Of a DNA stretch of 23,156 nucleotides, positions 1-6,727 are shown in pieces. The first letter of the stretch is position 1. Every line of letters begins with the position of its first letter. Location of the stretch: positions 1 to 23,156 of the forward strand of contig CAZDCF010000018.1 in assembly GCA_964503895.1 (NCBI GenBank), read 5' to 3'. The notes under the pieces are model-generated. The model ran no database searches, had not been told where the DNA came from, and worked only from the letters and a program-made list of their open reading frames with translations. The stretch is from Nitronereus sp964503895. Lineage in GTDB: Bacteria; Nitrospirota; Nitrospiria; Nitrospirales; UBA8639. The position numbers and the translations under genes are program-made.

Positions 1-95
1 ACTTGTCGAAAAAAATTGAACAAGAGATGACCTATCCAGGTCAAATCAAAGTCACAGTTATTCGAGAGAATCGCTTCATCGAGTTTGCGAAGTAA
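1..95 (+). CDS. rny: Ribonuclease Y, C-terminal end (partial)
   Basis: Only the last 30 codons are present, reading in frame from base 3 to the TAA at 93-95. The tail KKIEQEMTYPGQIKVTVIRE, followed by a short segment ending in EFAK, matches the very conserved C-terminus of RNase Y, the membrane-anchored endoribonuclease that starts mRNA decay in many bacteria. The catalytic KH and HD domains lie outside the window. The next gene is ymdB, 32 bases downstream; rny-ymdB adjacency is common (as in Bacillus), which supports both calls. The identification rests on a short but distinctive tail. Confidence 0.88.
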   Translation, partial: LSKKIEQEMTYPGQIKVTVIRENRFIEFAK

Positions 96-127
96 AATGG
101 CTTTTGGATATCTCGGAAGGACAATCA

Positions 128-907
128 ATGGTTATTTTATTTATTGGTGATATTGTTGGAGAGCCTGGTCGTCGGGTCATCGCAAGTAAATTACAAAAAG
201 TTATCGAGACTCATCATGTTGACCTAATTGTGGGTAATGGGGAGAACGTTGCTGGGGGGTTCGGCATTACGATCGAGTTAGCCGGCGATTTGTTTGATTT
301 GGGCCTATCCGTTATCACCACTGGGAATCATGCTTGGGATAAGAAAGAGATTTTAGAGTATTTTCGTAAAGAGCCGCGTCTATTACGACCGGCCAACTAT
401 CCTGAAGGGACGCCTGGACAGGGAGCCATAATTCTCGATTTGCCGAGTGGAGGGACCATTGGCATGCTTCAGTTGATGGGCCGAGCTTTCATGCCAACTT
501 TGGATTGTCCATTTCAAGTTGCTAAGCGAGAATTACCGCAGCTCCAAAAACGAGCCAAGACCATTATTGTGGATATGCATGCCGAAACAACTTCTGAAAA
601 AATGGCGATGGGCCATTTTTTAGATGGACAAGTTACGGCGGTGGTGGGCACGCATACGCATGTGCAAACCGCTGATGAGCAAATTCTTCCGAAGGGTACA
701 GCGTATTTGACTGATATTGGGATGACTGGGCCGATCCATTCAGTCATTGGATTTAAAAAAGACCTAGTCATTGAAAAATTTCTTACGCAAATGCCAAGAC
801 GGTTTGAAGTTGCCTCTGGACCTGCTGTTCTTAGCGCCGCGTTGATTGAGTGTGATGCGAAGACGGGGAAAGCCACCGGCATTTGTCGTATCAGAGAGTT
901 AGACTAA
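128..907 (+). CDS. ymdB: YmdB-type metallophosphoesterase (TIGR00282 family, cyclic-nucleotide phosphodiesterase)
   Basis: A 259-residue protein close to the 264 of Bacillus YmdB. That family is a dinuclear metal phosphodiesterase acting on 2',3'-cyclic nucleotides (and cAMP in vitro) and influences RNase Y-linked RNA turnover. Expected metal ligands are visible: D8 in FIGDIVG, E39-N40 in NGEN, H68 in GNHAWD, H151 in DMHAETTSEK, and H176 and H178 in GTHTHVQTAD. The ATG at 128 is chosen because it gives the family start MVILFIGD and has GGAAGGA at 115-121 just upstream; an in-frame TTG at 104 would add eight unconserved residues. It lies directly after rny, suggesting co-transcription and a shared RNA-metabolism role. 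The exact physiological substrate in this organism is not known. Confidence 0.93.
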   Translation: MVILFIGDIVGEPGRRVIASKLQKVIETHHVDLIVGNGENVAGGFGITIELAGDLFDLGLSVITTGNHAWDKKEILEYFRKEPRLLRPANYPEGTPGQGAIILDLPSGGTIGMLQLMGRAFMPTLDCPFQVAKRELPQLQKRAKTIIVDMHAETTSEKMAMGHFLDGQVTAVVGTHTHVQTADEQILPKGTAYLTDIGMTGPIHSVIGFKKDLVIEKFLTQMPRRFEVASGPAVLSAALIECDAKTGKATGICRIRELD

Positions 908-924
908 TTCTTTTTTCCCAATCC

Positions 925-2268
925 GTGCCAACCGCAACAGTCCTTACGGTTACTGAACTTACGACTAACGTTCGGACATCCCTGGAGCGTACATTCTCCA
1001 ATATTTGGGTTCAGGGAGAAATTTCAAACCTTCACATGCCAACCTCAGGCCATCTGTATTTCACATTAAAAGACGACAAGAGCCAAATTCGAGCGGTGTT
1101 GTTTCGTCGCTCAGCTATGCTTCTGCGCTTTGCCTTGGAAAATGGATTGCAGGTAGTGCTTCGCGGAAAAGTGACGGTCTATGAACCACGAGGCGATTGC
1201 CAAGTTTTAGTAGACTCCATTGAGCCACAAGGTCTGGGCGCGCTGCAGCTAGCCTATGAACAACTCAAAGAAAAACTGGAAAAAGAAGGATTATTTGATT
1301 CTTCAAAGAAACAAGACTTGCCTTTTTTGCCAAAGGCTGTGGGTGTTATTACTTCCCAAACTGGTGCAGCAATCCGGGATATCCTCACAGTGTTGCATCG
1401 ACGCTGTCCAATCATTCGCGTGTATGTGTATCCAGTGGCAGTTCAGGGACAAGGTGCAGCTGCTAAAATTGTAGGAGCAATTCGTCAGTGTGATCGCCAA
1501 GGTTATGTGGATGTAATGATTGTAGGACGAGGCGGTGGTTCATGGGAGGATCTGTGGAGTTTCAATGAGGAGGAAGTGGTACGGGCTATTGCTGAAGCAC
1601 GTATTCCCATAGTGTCTGCGGTTGGTCATGAAGTCGATGTCACGCTTGCCGACTTTGCTGCCGATTATCGGGCCCCCACTCCTTCTGCTGCGGCTGAATT
1701 GGTATCACCGGTGTTAGAGGATTTATTGAATGTGGTTCATGACTGCCGTGCACGTATGTTCCAAACTTTGCAGAATCAACTTTCCGCCTTGCGACATCAG
1801 TTTCGTTCAACCTATCGAGCACTTCCGTCTCCAGAATCCATTCTTCAGGTCCGGGTCCAAAAAGTAGATGACTTGGAGCAACGACTCACGTGGGCCATGA
1901 AAAGTATGGTGCGGGACTATCGTCCTGTTCTGATATCCTTGTCATCAAATCTCATGAGACATAGTCCAGAGGAAACGATCAAGCATGCTTTTTTGCTCGT
2001 CCATCAATACGTAACGCAACTGAATCGGGCCATGCCCGTAGTTTTGAACACCAAGCGGCACCAGTTACGAACAGTGGCCTCATCACTGCAAACATTGAAT
2101 CCGCTGGCCATTCTTTCTCGTGGGTATAGCGTGTTGGAAGACCAATCGAGTGGAGAAATTGTTAGGAGTCGCACTCAGGTTCAAGCTGGAGAGCGGATTA
2201 GGGCACTCTTGGCTGATGGGTCATTGACTTGCCTTATCGAGCGGGTTGATCCGTTGCCCAATCCTTGA
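925..2268 (+). CDS. xseA: Exodeoxyribonuclease VII large subunit
   Basis: Catalytic subunit of exonuclease VII, which degrades single-stranded DNA from both ends in DNA repair. With the GTG at 925 the product has 447 residues, normal for XseA. An N-terminal OB-fold (about 6-100, with WVQGEISNL and GHLYFTLKD) is followed by the catalytic domain: GVITSQTGAAIRDI at 140-153, GRGGGSWEDLWSFN at 201-214 and the SAVGHEVDVT/RAPTPSAAAE block at 231-258. A helical C-terminal region follows, ending with the typical LNPLAILSRGYSVL. The start is uncertain: GTG925 fits homologues but has no clear Shine-Dalgarno sequence, while TTG883 would overlap ymdB by 25 bases and add 14 unconserved residues. The small subunit xseB follows after 141 bases. 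Confidence 0.95.
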   Translation: MPTATVLTVTELTTNVRTSLERTFSNIWVQGEISNLHMPTSGHLYFTLKDDKSQIRAVLFRRSAMLLRFALENGLQVVLRGKVTVYEPRGDCQVLVDSIEPQGLGALQLAYEQLKEKLEKEGLFDSSKKQDLPFLPKAVGVITSQTGAAIRDILTVLHRRCPIIRVYVYPVAVQGQGAAAKIVGAIRQCDRQGYVDVMIVGRGGGSWEDLWSFNEEEVVRAIAEARIPIVSAVGHEVDVTLADFAADYRAPTPSAAAELVSPVLEDLLNVVHDCRARMFQTLQNQLSALRHQFRSTYRALPSPESILQVRVQKVDDLEQRLTWAMKSMVRDYRPVLISLSSNLMRHSPEETIKHAFLLVHQYVTQLNRAMPVVLNTKRHQLRTVASSLQTLNPLAILSRGYSVLEDQSSGEIVRSRTQVQAGERIRALLADGSLTCLIERVDPLPNP

Positions 2269-2292
2269 CCTCCGAATGGGGCAGCGTATAAT
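2265..2292 (+). promoter_or_regulatory. Sigma-70 promoter for xseB (and tlyA)
   Basis: A TTGACC -35 element at 2265-2270 and a perfect TATAAT -10 at 2287-2292 are separated by 16 bases. The -35 box overlaps the TGA stop of xseA. Initiation near 2299 would give a leader of about 110 bases before xseB. This suggests the small subunit can be made independently of the large one. Confidence 0.7.
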
Positions 2293-2409
2293 GGGGTTGG
2301 GCGGTTTATTAAGTATTGAAGAATGGGGAAAAGACTAGTAAAACCAAGTCTGTCATAAACGAGAGTTCAGCCTTTTTAGCAGGAAATGTTAAAGTAAGTA
2401 GGAAGCCTT

Positions 2410-2649
2410 ATGCCCACCATAAAATTTGAAGATGCCCTAGCAAGACTGGAAACTATCGTAGACGAATTGGAGAAAGGCGATCTTCCTCTGAATGATTCTC
2501 TGAAAATTTTCGAAGAAGGTATCAAACTGTCCAAGACATGCCTGAAAATACTCGATGATTCCGAGCGAAAAGTAGAAATTCTTGTTCAAGAAACAGGTGG
2601 GAAAAAACGACTTCAAGCATTTAGTGTTGACGAAGAAGAAGCTCTTTAA
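2410..2649 (+). CDS. xseB: Exodeoxyribonuclease VII small subunit
   Basis: A 79-residue helical protein with the diagnostic XseB pattern: FEDALARLETIVDELEKGD at the N-terminus, then LPLNDSLKIFEEGIKLSK and a conserved second helix (CLKILDDSERKVEIL). In exonuclease VII several XseB copies bind the long helical arm of one XseA subunit and are needed for activity. The ATG at 2410 has GTAGGAAG about 6 bases upstream. It follows xseA and lies just behind the strong promoter at 2265-2292. The acidic tail (SVDEEEAL) is poorly conserved in the family. Confidence 0.93.
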   Translation: MPTIKFEDALARLETIVDELEKGDLPLNDSLKIFEEGIKLSKTCLKILDDSERKVEILVQETGGKKRLQAFSVDEEEAL

Positions 2650-2706
2650 TTCCATTCAGGTTCATCCTCTCTCCAAAAGCCTGCTTAACAGTGTCCTCCT
2701 AAAGAT

Positions 2707-3465
2707 ATGACTCATCAAAAACGTGGTGCTAGACAGCGTCTTGATGGCGTTCTTGTGGAGCGTGGCTTGGCGCCTAGTCGTGAGCAAGCTGGCCGTATCA
2801 TATTAGCCGGATTGGTAACCGTTGATGGAGTTATGGTTGACAAACGTGCAAAATTAGTTGAGGAATCCGCCACCATTATCGTCTCGCCATTGGCTGCTCC
2901 TTATGTTAGTCGGTCTGGGGAGAAACTTGCCGCCGCTCTGGATGTGTTCCAATTATCCTGTGAGGGGGCAGTGGCGATGGATATCGGCGCTTCTACCGGA
3001 GGCTTTACCGATTGTCTTTTACAGCGAGGAGTTAGGCGGGTATATGCGGTAGATGTAGGATATGGACAACTTGATTGGCGACTTCGGAATGATCCTAGGG
3101 TAGTGGTTTTGGAACGTTGCAATATTCGGCATTTGGTCGCAGAGGTCATTCCTGATCAGATCACTTTCAGTGTCATTGATGTCTCCTTTATTTCTCTGAA
3201 ACTGGTTCTTCCCTGTGTCATAAAATTCTTGGCGGAGCAGGCTGTGGTTATTGCCTTAGTCAAACCTCAATTTGAAGCTGGCATTAAACAGGTTGGCCGC
3301 GGGGGAATCGTTCGGGATGAAATGGTACGAGAAGCGGTCATTGACAATACTAAGGGGATAGCCGAGAAGCTTGGATTTTTGTGCCTTGGCCATCTCGATT
3401 CACCAGTTTTTGGGAAAAAGGGAAATCGTGAAATGTTGCTGGTGTTGCAATGGTTATCGAGATAG
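2707..3465 (+). CDS. tlyA: TlyA-family S4/FtsJ RNA methyltransferase
   Basis: A 252-residue protein. An S4 RNA-binding domain (about 9-60, RQRLDGVLVERGLAPSREQA) is followed by an FtsJ/RrmJ-like SAM methyltransferase domain with the SAM loop DIGASTGGFTDCLL at 92-105. The K-D-K-E tetrad of FtsJ-type 2'-O-methyltransferases is recognisable: K73 in SRSGEKL, D158 in VIDVSF, K186 in LVKPQFE and E242 in NREML. Characterised TlyA proteins 2'-O-methylate rRNA cytidines (C1409 of 16S, and in some species C1920 of 23S). Some homologues were annotated as hemolysins, which is probably not their real role. It lies 57 bases after xseB, a common xseB-tlyA neighbourhood, and is probably read from the same promoter. 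The Shine-Dalgarno sequence is weak. Confidence 0.9.
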   Translation: MTHQKRGARQRLDGVLVERGLAPSREQAGRIILAGLVTVDGVMVDKRAKLVEESATIIVSPLAAPYVSRSGEKLAAALDVFQLSCEGAVAMDIGASTGGFTDCLLQRGVRRVYAVDVGYGQLDWRLRNDPRVVVLERCNIRHLVAEVIPDQITFSVIDVSFISLKLVLPCVIKFLAEQAVVIALVKPQFEAGIKQVGRGGIVRDEMVREAVIDNTKGIAEKLGFLCLGHLDSPVFGKKGNREMLLVLQWLSR

Positions 3466-3548
3466 TACTCATGCTCAGTAGGTGATAAGTGTAATGGGGT
3501 GTATAAAGCAGGTATTTTTGGCTTCCATTTCCATATCTTGATGCATTT

Positions 3549-3562
3549 CCACCTCAAGGTGG
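3549..3562 (+). other. Short inverted repeat before the epimerase gene
   Basis: CCACCT and AGGTGG flank a two-base centre in the 117-base gap between tlyA and the epimerase gene, about 9 bases before the AAAGGG ribosome binding site. The downstream ATTTTGAT is too weak a T-tract for a confident terminator. It could equally be a small leader hairpin or a protein-binding palindrome. The rest of this gap shows no clear promoter. Confidence 0.35.
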
Positions 3563-3582
3563 ATTTTGATAAAGGGATTTTC

Positions 3583-4503
3583 ATGAACGTATTAGTCACA
3601 GGCGGGGCGGGTTTTATCGGGTCACATGTTGTAGATCGATTTATACAGGAAGGGCATCAAGTTTCGATTCTTGATAATTTATCAACTGGAAAAAGGAAAA
3701 ATGTCAATCGAGAAGCGGTGCTCTACAAAGCGGATATTTGTGGTACACGTTTGGAACGGATCTTTAAGCGGGAACGCCCTGCGGTGATTGTGCATTTAGC
3801 TGCGCAAATCAATGTTCGAAAATCAACGGAAGACCCTATGTTTGATACGAACGTAAATGTTGTTGGTACTATTAATTTACTTCAACTAGCAGTTAAATAT
3901 GGAGTGCGGAAGATTGTATTTGCGTCTTCGGGTGGCGCGGTATATGGAGAACAATATCAATTTCCTGTTCCTGAATCTCACCCCACCTGTCCCCTTTCTC
4001 CCTATGGCATTAATAAGCTTTCTTGTGAGCATTATCTCGAATATTTTCGGCATGAAGCCGGGATTGGGTATGCGGCGTTGCGGTTCGGTAATGTATACGG
4101 TCCTCGCCAAAATCCAGAAGGAGAGGCCGGGGTTATTGCAATATTTTCGCAACAGTTATTGAATGGTCAGCAACCGCTGATCAATGGGAATGGGTTGCAA
4201 ACCCGGGATTATGTGTATGTACGAGATGTTGTGGAGTCAGTCATGATTGCCTCAGACGAACAAGTCAATGGCATCTATAATGTAGGAACTGGTGAGGAGA
4301 CCACAGTGAACGATATCTTTCATCGCCTTAAAGCTCTTACAGGGGTGGAAAGTAAAGAATTGCATGGTCCAGGGAAAAAGGGCGAACAGCTACGAAGTGT
4401 CCTGGATTGTTCAAAACTTACAGCAGAAACAGGTTGGGAGCCTACGATTTCTCTTGCTCAAGGACTCGCTGAAACCGTGGAATTTTTCCAGAGAAAAAAG
4501 TAA
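3583..4503 (+). CDS. NAD-dependent sugar nucleotide epimerase, GalE-like (extended SDR)
   Basis: A 306-residue extended short-chain dehydrogenase/reductase. It has the Rossmann NAD-binding loop TGGAGFIG at 6-13, HLAAQINVRKS at 71-81, SSGGAVYG at 115-122 and the catalytic YGINK pair (Y141, K145). RFGNVYGPRQNP at 167-178 and the RDYVYVRDVV substrate-domain motif near 208-217 follow. The family interconverts UDP-glucose and UDP-galactose or related UDP/dTDP sugars; the short length resembles compact GalE-like enzymes. The substrate cannot be told from sequence. The ATG at 3583 starts directly at the Rossmann strand (MNVLVTGG) and has AAAGGG upstream; in-frame codons before it are not conserved. 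It converges with the rhodanese gene, 41 bases away, with no obvious terminator between. Confidence 0.87.
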   Translation: MNVLVTGGAGFIGSHVVDRFIQEGHQVSILDNLSTGKRKNVNREAVLYKADICGTRLERIFKRERPAVIVHLAAQINVRKSTEDPMFDTNVNVVGTINLLQLAVKYGVRKIVFASSGGAVYGEQYQFPVPESHPTCPLSPYGINKLSCEHYLEYFRHEAGIGYAALRFGNVYGPRQNPEGEAGVIAIFSQQLLNGQQPLINGNGLQTRDYVYVRDVVESVMIASDEQVNGIYNVGTGEETTVNDIFHRLKALTGVESKELHGPGKKGEQLRSVLDCSKLTAETGWEPTISLAQGLAETVEFFQRKK

Positions 4504-4544
4504 CTTTTTAGTTTGGGGTTGGCCAGAGGATTGACCTAAGCCCA

Positions 4545-4865
4545 TCAATATCGTGGAACCGTTTGGTCAACTTGAACCGACCAAGCGTCGATTCCTCCAA
4601 CAAGATTTTTAACGTTATTGAAGCCCTGCTGAAGAAGAAATCCGACGGCATCGGCACTTCGCATTCCTTTATGGCACAAGGCCACAATTTCATCGTTGGG
4701 GTTTAATTGGCTCAGCGAGGCTGGCAGTGTTCCTAAAGGGATTAGGGTGGAACCTTCAATTTTGGCCATGGAAAATTCATGGGGCTCTCGGACATCCAAT
4801 AAAAATATTTTATCCCCTTTATCCAGGCGATTCTTTAGCTCTTGAACTGAAATAGCATAATCCAT
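4545..4865 (-). CDS. Single-domain rhodanese-like protein (sulfurtransferase)
   Basis: A 106-residue protein made of one rhodanese domain. It contains LLDVREPHEFSMAKIEGS at 22-39 and the active-site loop CHKGMRS at 64-70 with the expected cysteine C64, then the closing GGIDAW. Such GlpE/PspE-like proteins carry a persulfide on the cysteine and donate sulfur to acceptors such as cyanide or thioredoxin-type thiols; the partner here is unknown. No signal peptide is seen, so it is probably cytoplasmic. The start at 4865 is fixed by a perfect AAGGAGG (4874-4880, minus strand) 8 bases upstream; a longer frame to 4922 would begin inside the predicted promoter. It is the only minus-strand gene in the window and is transcribed alone. 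Confidence 0.9.
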   Translation of the reverse strand: MDYAISVQELKNRLDKGDKIFLLDVREPHEFSMAKIEGSTLIPLGTLPASLSQLNPNDEIVALCHKGMRSADAVGFLLQQGFNNVKNLVGGIDAWSVQVDQTVPRY

Positions 4866-4892
4866 CGTGAAAACCTCCTTATAGATAGCCCC

Positions 4893-4922
4893 ATGATAGT
4901 CGTGCTCTTCTGTATCTGTCAA
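4893..4922 (-). promoter_or_regulatory. Sigma-70 promoter of the rhodanese gene
   Basis: On the minus strand a perfect TTGACA (4917-4922) is followed after 18 bases by TATCAT (4893-4898), one mismatch from the -10 consensus. Transcription would begin near 4886, leaving a short leader holding the AAGGAGG ribosome binding site. No equally clear plus-strand promoter for asnS was seen in the 4923-5100 gap, which contains a pyrimidine-rich run at about 4972-4989. Confidence 0.7.
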
Positions 4923-5100
4923 TTCTAAGAATTATCGGTATCTCCAGTGACTGGCCGCTCGTTTAAGGATATCTCTTTTTCTTTTTTTCTAGGAACAAGC
5001 ACCCTGCCGCTAATTCTCTTGCTTTCTTGCCTCCGGTTTCGTAGCGTAGATTTATCATTTGCCGTAATCACATCTCTAAAGTTTCAGTTTGCCTTTAAAT

Positions 5101-6396
5101 ATGCTGTCAACTATTGCTCTTTCACAAATAGCACAGTTTAACGAAAAAGAGGTTCGGCTTCGTGGGTGGGTTCGACGCCATCGTTGCAAAGGGAAGCTTC
5201 AGTTTCTCACCATTCGAGATGGGACCGGAGAAGTACAAGCTATTCTTAGCAAGGCAGATATGGATGAAGAACAATTTAGAACTGCCTCACATCTAACCCA
5301 GGAATCGTCAATTGAAGTAACCGGTCGAGTGCGCGAGGATAGTCGTGCACCTGGCGGTTATGAGTTAGATGTTTCCGAAATTCGCATTTTTCAGATCGCG
5401 GAGCCTTTTCCTATTCAGCCCAAAGAGCATGGCGTTAGTTTTTTAATGGATTATCGGCATTTGTGGTTGCGGTCTAGTCGACAACATACCATTTTGAAAA
5501 TTCGGCATGAAATTATAAAAGCCTGCCGAGATTTTTTTGATGATCATGGGTTTGTATTAATCGATACCCCAATCTTTACCCCTAATGCATGTGAAGGTAC
5601 GACGACGTTGTTTCAAACTCAGTATTTTGAAGAGACCGCATACTTGGCCCAAAGTGGTCAATTATACGGGGAAGCAGCGGCCTCGGCCTTTGGGAAGGTG
5701 TACTGTTTTGGTCCAACGTTTCGAGCGGAAAAATCAAAAACTCGTCGGCACTTGATGGAATTTTGGATGGTCGAACCCGAGGTGGCGTTTGCGGAATTAC
5801 ATGACGTCATGGAATTGGCTGAAGCGTTTTTGGTAATGATCGTCCAGCGTGTGTTGGAAAAACGGCAAGAGGAACTCAAGGTGCTGGAACGCGACGTTTC
5901 GAAATTAGAGGCCGTCACTCCTCCGTTCCCACGTGTGACTTATCGTGAAGCGATTGAACGATTGCAAAAGAAAGGTTCGGCTATACAAAGCGGCAGTGAT
6001 TTTGGTGCTGAAGATGAAACCCAGTTGTCCAATGAATATGAAAAGCCTTTGATGGTGCATCGATATCCATCAGCCATCAAGGCATTTTATATGGAACCTG
6101 ATCCTCAACAGCCTGATCTTGCACTATGTATGGATGTGCTGGCTCCAGAAGGGTACGGCGAAATAATAGGCGGAGGGCAGCGGATTCATGATTTTCAAGC
6201 TTTGGCATCTCGCTTAGAGGAACACCAACTTTCAAAGGATGCATTCCAGTGGTACCTGGACTTGCGGCGTTACGGATCTGTACCTCATGCAGGATTTGGA
6301 ATGGGCATTGAGCGGGCAGTGGCTTGGATTTGCGGACTTGAGCATGTTCGTGAAACCATTCCCTTCCCCAGAATGTTATATCGTCTATATCCTTGA
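5101..6396 (+). CDS. asnS: Asparaginyl-tRNA synthetase
   Basis: A 431-residue class IIb aminoacyl-tRNA synthetase that charges tRNA-Asn with asparagine. It has an N-terminal OB-fold anticodon-binding domain (about 15-100, VRLRGWVRRHR and LTIRDGTGEVQAIL) and a class II catalytic core. Motif 2 (FRAEKSKTRRHLMEFWMVEPE, 207-227, with arginines contacting ATP) and motif 3 (GFGMGIERAVAWICG, 398-412) are clear. The C-terminal ETIPFPRMLYRLYP and the EKSKTRRHL segment are typical of AsnRS rather than AspRS, so direct Asn-tRNA-Asn formation is expected. The ATG at 5101 is preferred; a TTG at 5089 is in frame. Neither has a good Shine-Dalgarno sequence, so initiation may be weak or use a leader feature not recognised here. 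Confidence 0.94.
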   Translation: MLSTIALSQIAQFNEKEVRLRGWVRRHRCKGKLQFLTIRDGTGEVQAILSKADMDEEQFRTASHLTQESSIEVTGRVREDSRAPGGYELDVSEIRIFQIAEPFPIQPKEHGVSFLMDYRHLWLRSSRQHTILKIRHEIIKACRDFFDDHGFVLIDTPIFTPNACEGTTTLFQTQYFEETAYLAQSGQLYGEAAASAFGKVYCFGPTFRAEKSKTRRHLMEFWMVEPEVAFAELHDVMELAEAFLVMIVQRVLEKRQEELKVLERDVSKLEAVTPPFPRVTYREAIERLQKKGSAIQSGSDFGAEDETQLSNEYEKPLMVHRYPSAIKAFYMEPDPQQPDLALCMDVLAPEGYGEIIGGGQRIHDFQALASRLEEHQLSKDAFQWYLDLRRYGSVPHAGFGMGIERAVAWICGLEHVRETIPFPRMLYRLYP

Positions 6397-6654
6397 CGGC
6401 AGACCCATTTCCTAAGTTTTCCAACAATTTATTCTCATTTGAGAGCCCGTCGTTCGCTGTCCCTAAAAAAGTTTTTTCTTGTTCTTTTTGCCCTATGTCA
6501 ATTAGGGCTACCATGCAAATCAGGATATCCTGAAGTTTTCCCTTCCTTAGGGCTCGCCAAGCTTAGGGTTTGCAACGACGTATTGTGGGGTTCAGAGTTG
6601 GGTTCAAACCTGGATTCTCCATATTTCAAACATGAAATAAGTAGTTGATTTTGC
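6397..6654 (+). other. Intergenic region between asnS and the dcw promoter
   Basis: About 260 bases with no supported gene. Visible structure: a perfect 6-bp stem with 7-base loop (GCCCTA at 6490-6495, TAGGGC at 6503-6508), a 12-bp palindrome CAGGATATCCTG at 6521-6532, and three TTAGGG copies (6502, 6547 and 6563; the first two are TTAGGGCT). There is no stem followed by a T-run that would make a convincing asnS terminator. A 69-codon open frame at 6439-6648 has no recognisable family and no good ribosome binding site. No mraZ remnant was recognised in any frame. Confidence 0.5.
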
Positions 6655-6682
6655 TTGACAAAGAGAGGAATAACGCTATACT
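6655..6682 (+). promoter_or_regulatory. Main promoter of the dcw cluster
   Basis: A perfect TTGACA at 6655-6660 and TATACT at 6677-6682 (one mismatch from TATAAT) are 16 bases apart. The start of transcription would be near 6689, immediately before the TGGG repeats and the rsmH ribosome binding site. No gene lies between this promoter and rsmH, so it is the best candidate for driving the 16-kb plus-strand gene run. Confidence 0.78.
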
Positions 6683-6692
6683 GCCCATTATG

Positions 6693-6727
6693 TGGGTTGA
6701 AGTGGGAGAAAATGGATTAGTTATGGG
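6693..6727 (+). promoter_or_regulatory. MraZ-type operator (TGGG direct repeats)
   Basis: TGGG occurs at 6693-6696 and 6703-6706, exactly 10 bases apart. An imperfect TGGA lies at 6713-6716 on the same period, and another TGGG at 6724-6727, one base out of phase. MraZ of E. coli recognises TGGGN direct repeats separated by 5 bases at the start of the dcw operon; this array has that unit and spacing and sits at the predicted start of transcription. The repeats overlap the rsmH ribosome binding site (GGGAG at 6704-6708), so some of the pattern may reflect translation signals instead. No mraZ is present next to it. Confidence 0.6.

Noticed and set aside
97..150. Short frame starting at the ATG right after the rny stop
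   Set aside because: Only 17 codons, overlapping the well-supported ymdB start in another frame; it has no family resemblance.
4504..4544. Bidirectional terminator between the convergent epimerase and rhodanese genes
   Set aside because: No stem of useful length followed by a T-run was found on either strand.
4972..4989. T-rich tract as a rho-independent terminator
   Set aside because: It is pyrimidine-rich but no stable stem precedes it, and no gene ends just upstream on the plus strand.
6465..6477. AAAAAAGTTTTTT as an asnS terminator
   Set aside because: The dyad is made only of A-T pairs with a one-base centre and has no GC stem; it would not form a stable terminator.
6439..6648. 69-codon plus-strand frame that might be a remnant of mraZ or a small protein
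   Set aside because: No MraZ/AbrB-like motif, no ribosome binding site, and it ends just before the dcw promoter; the coding signal is not convincing.
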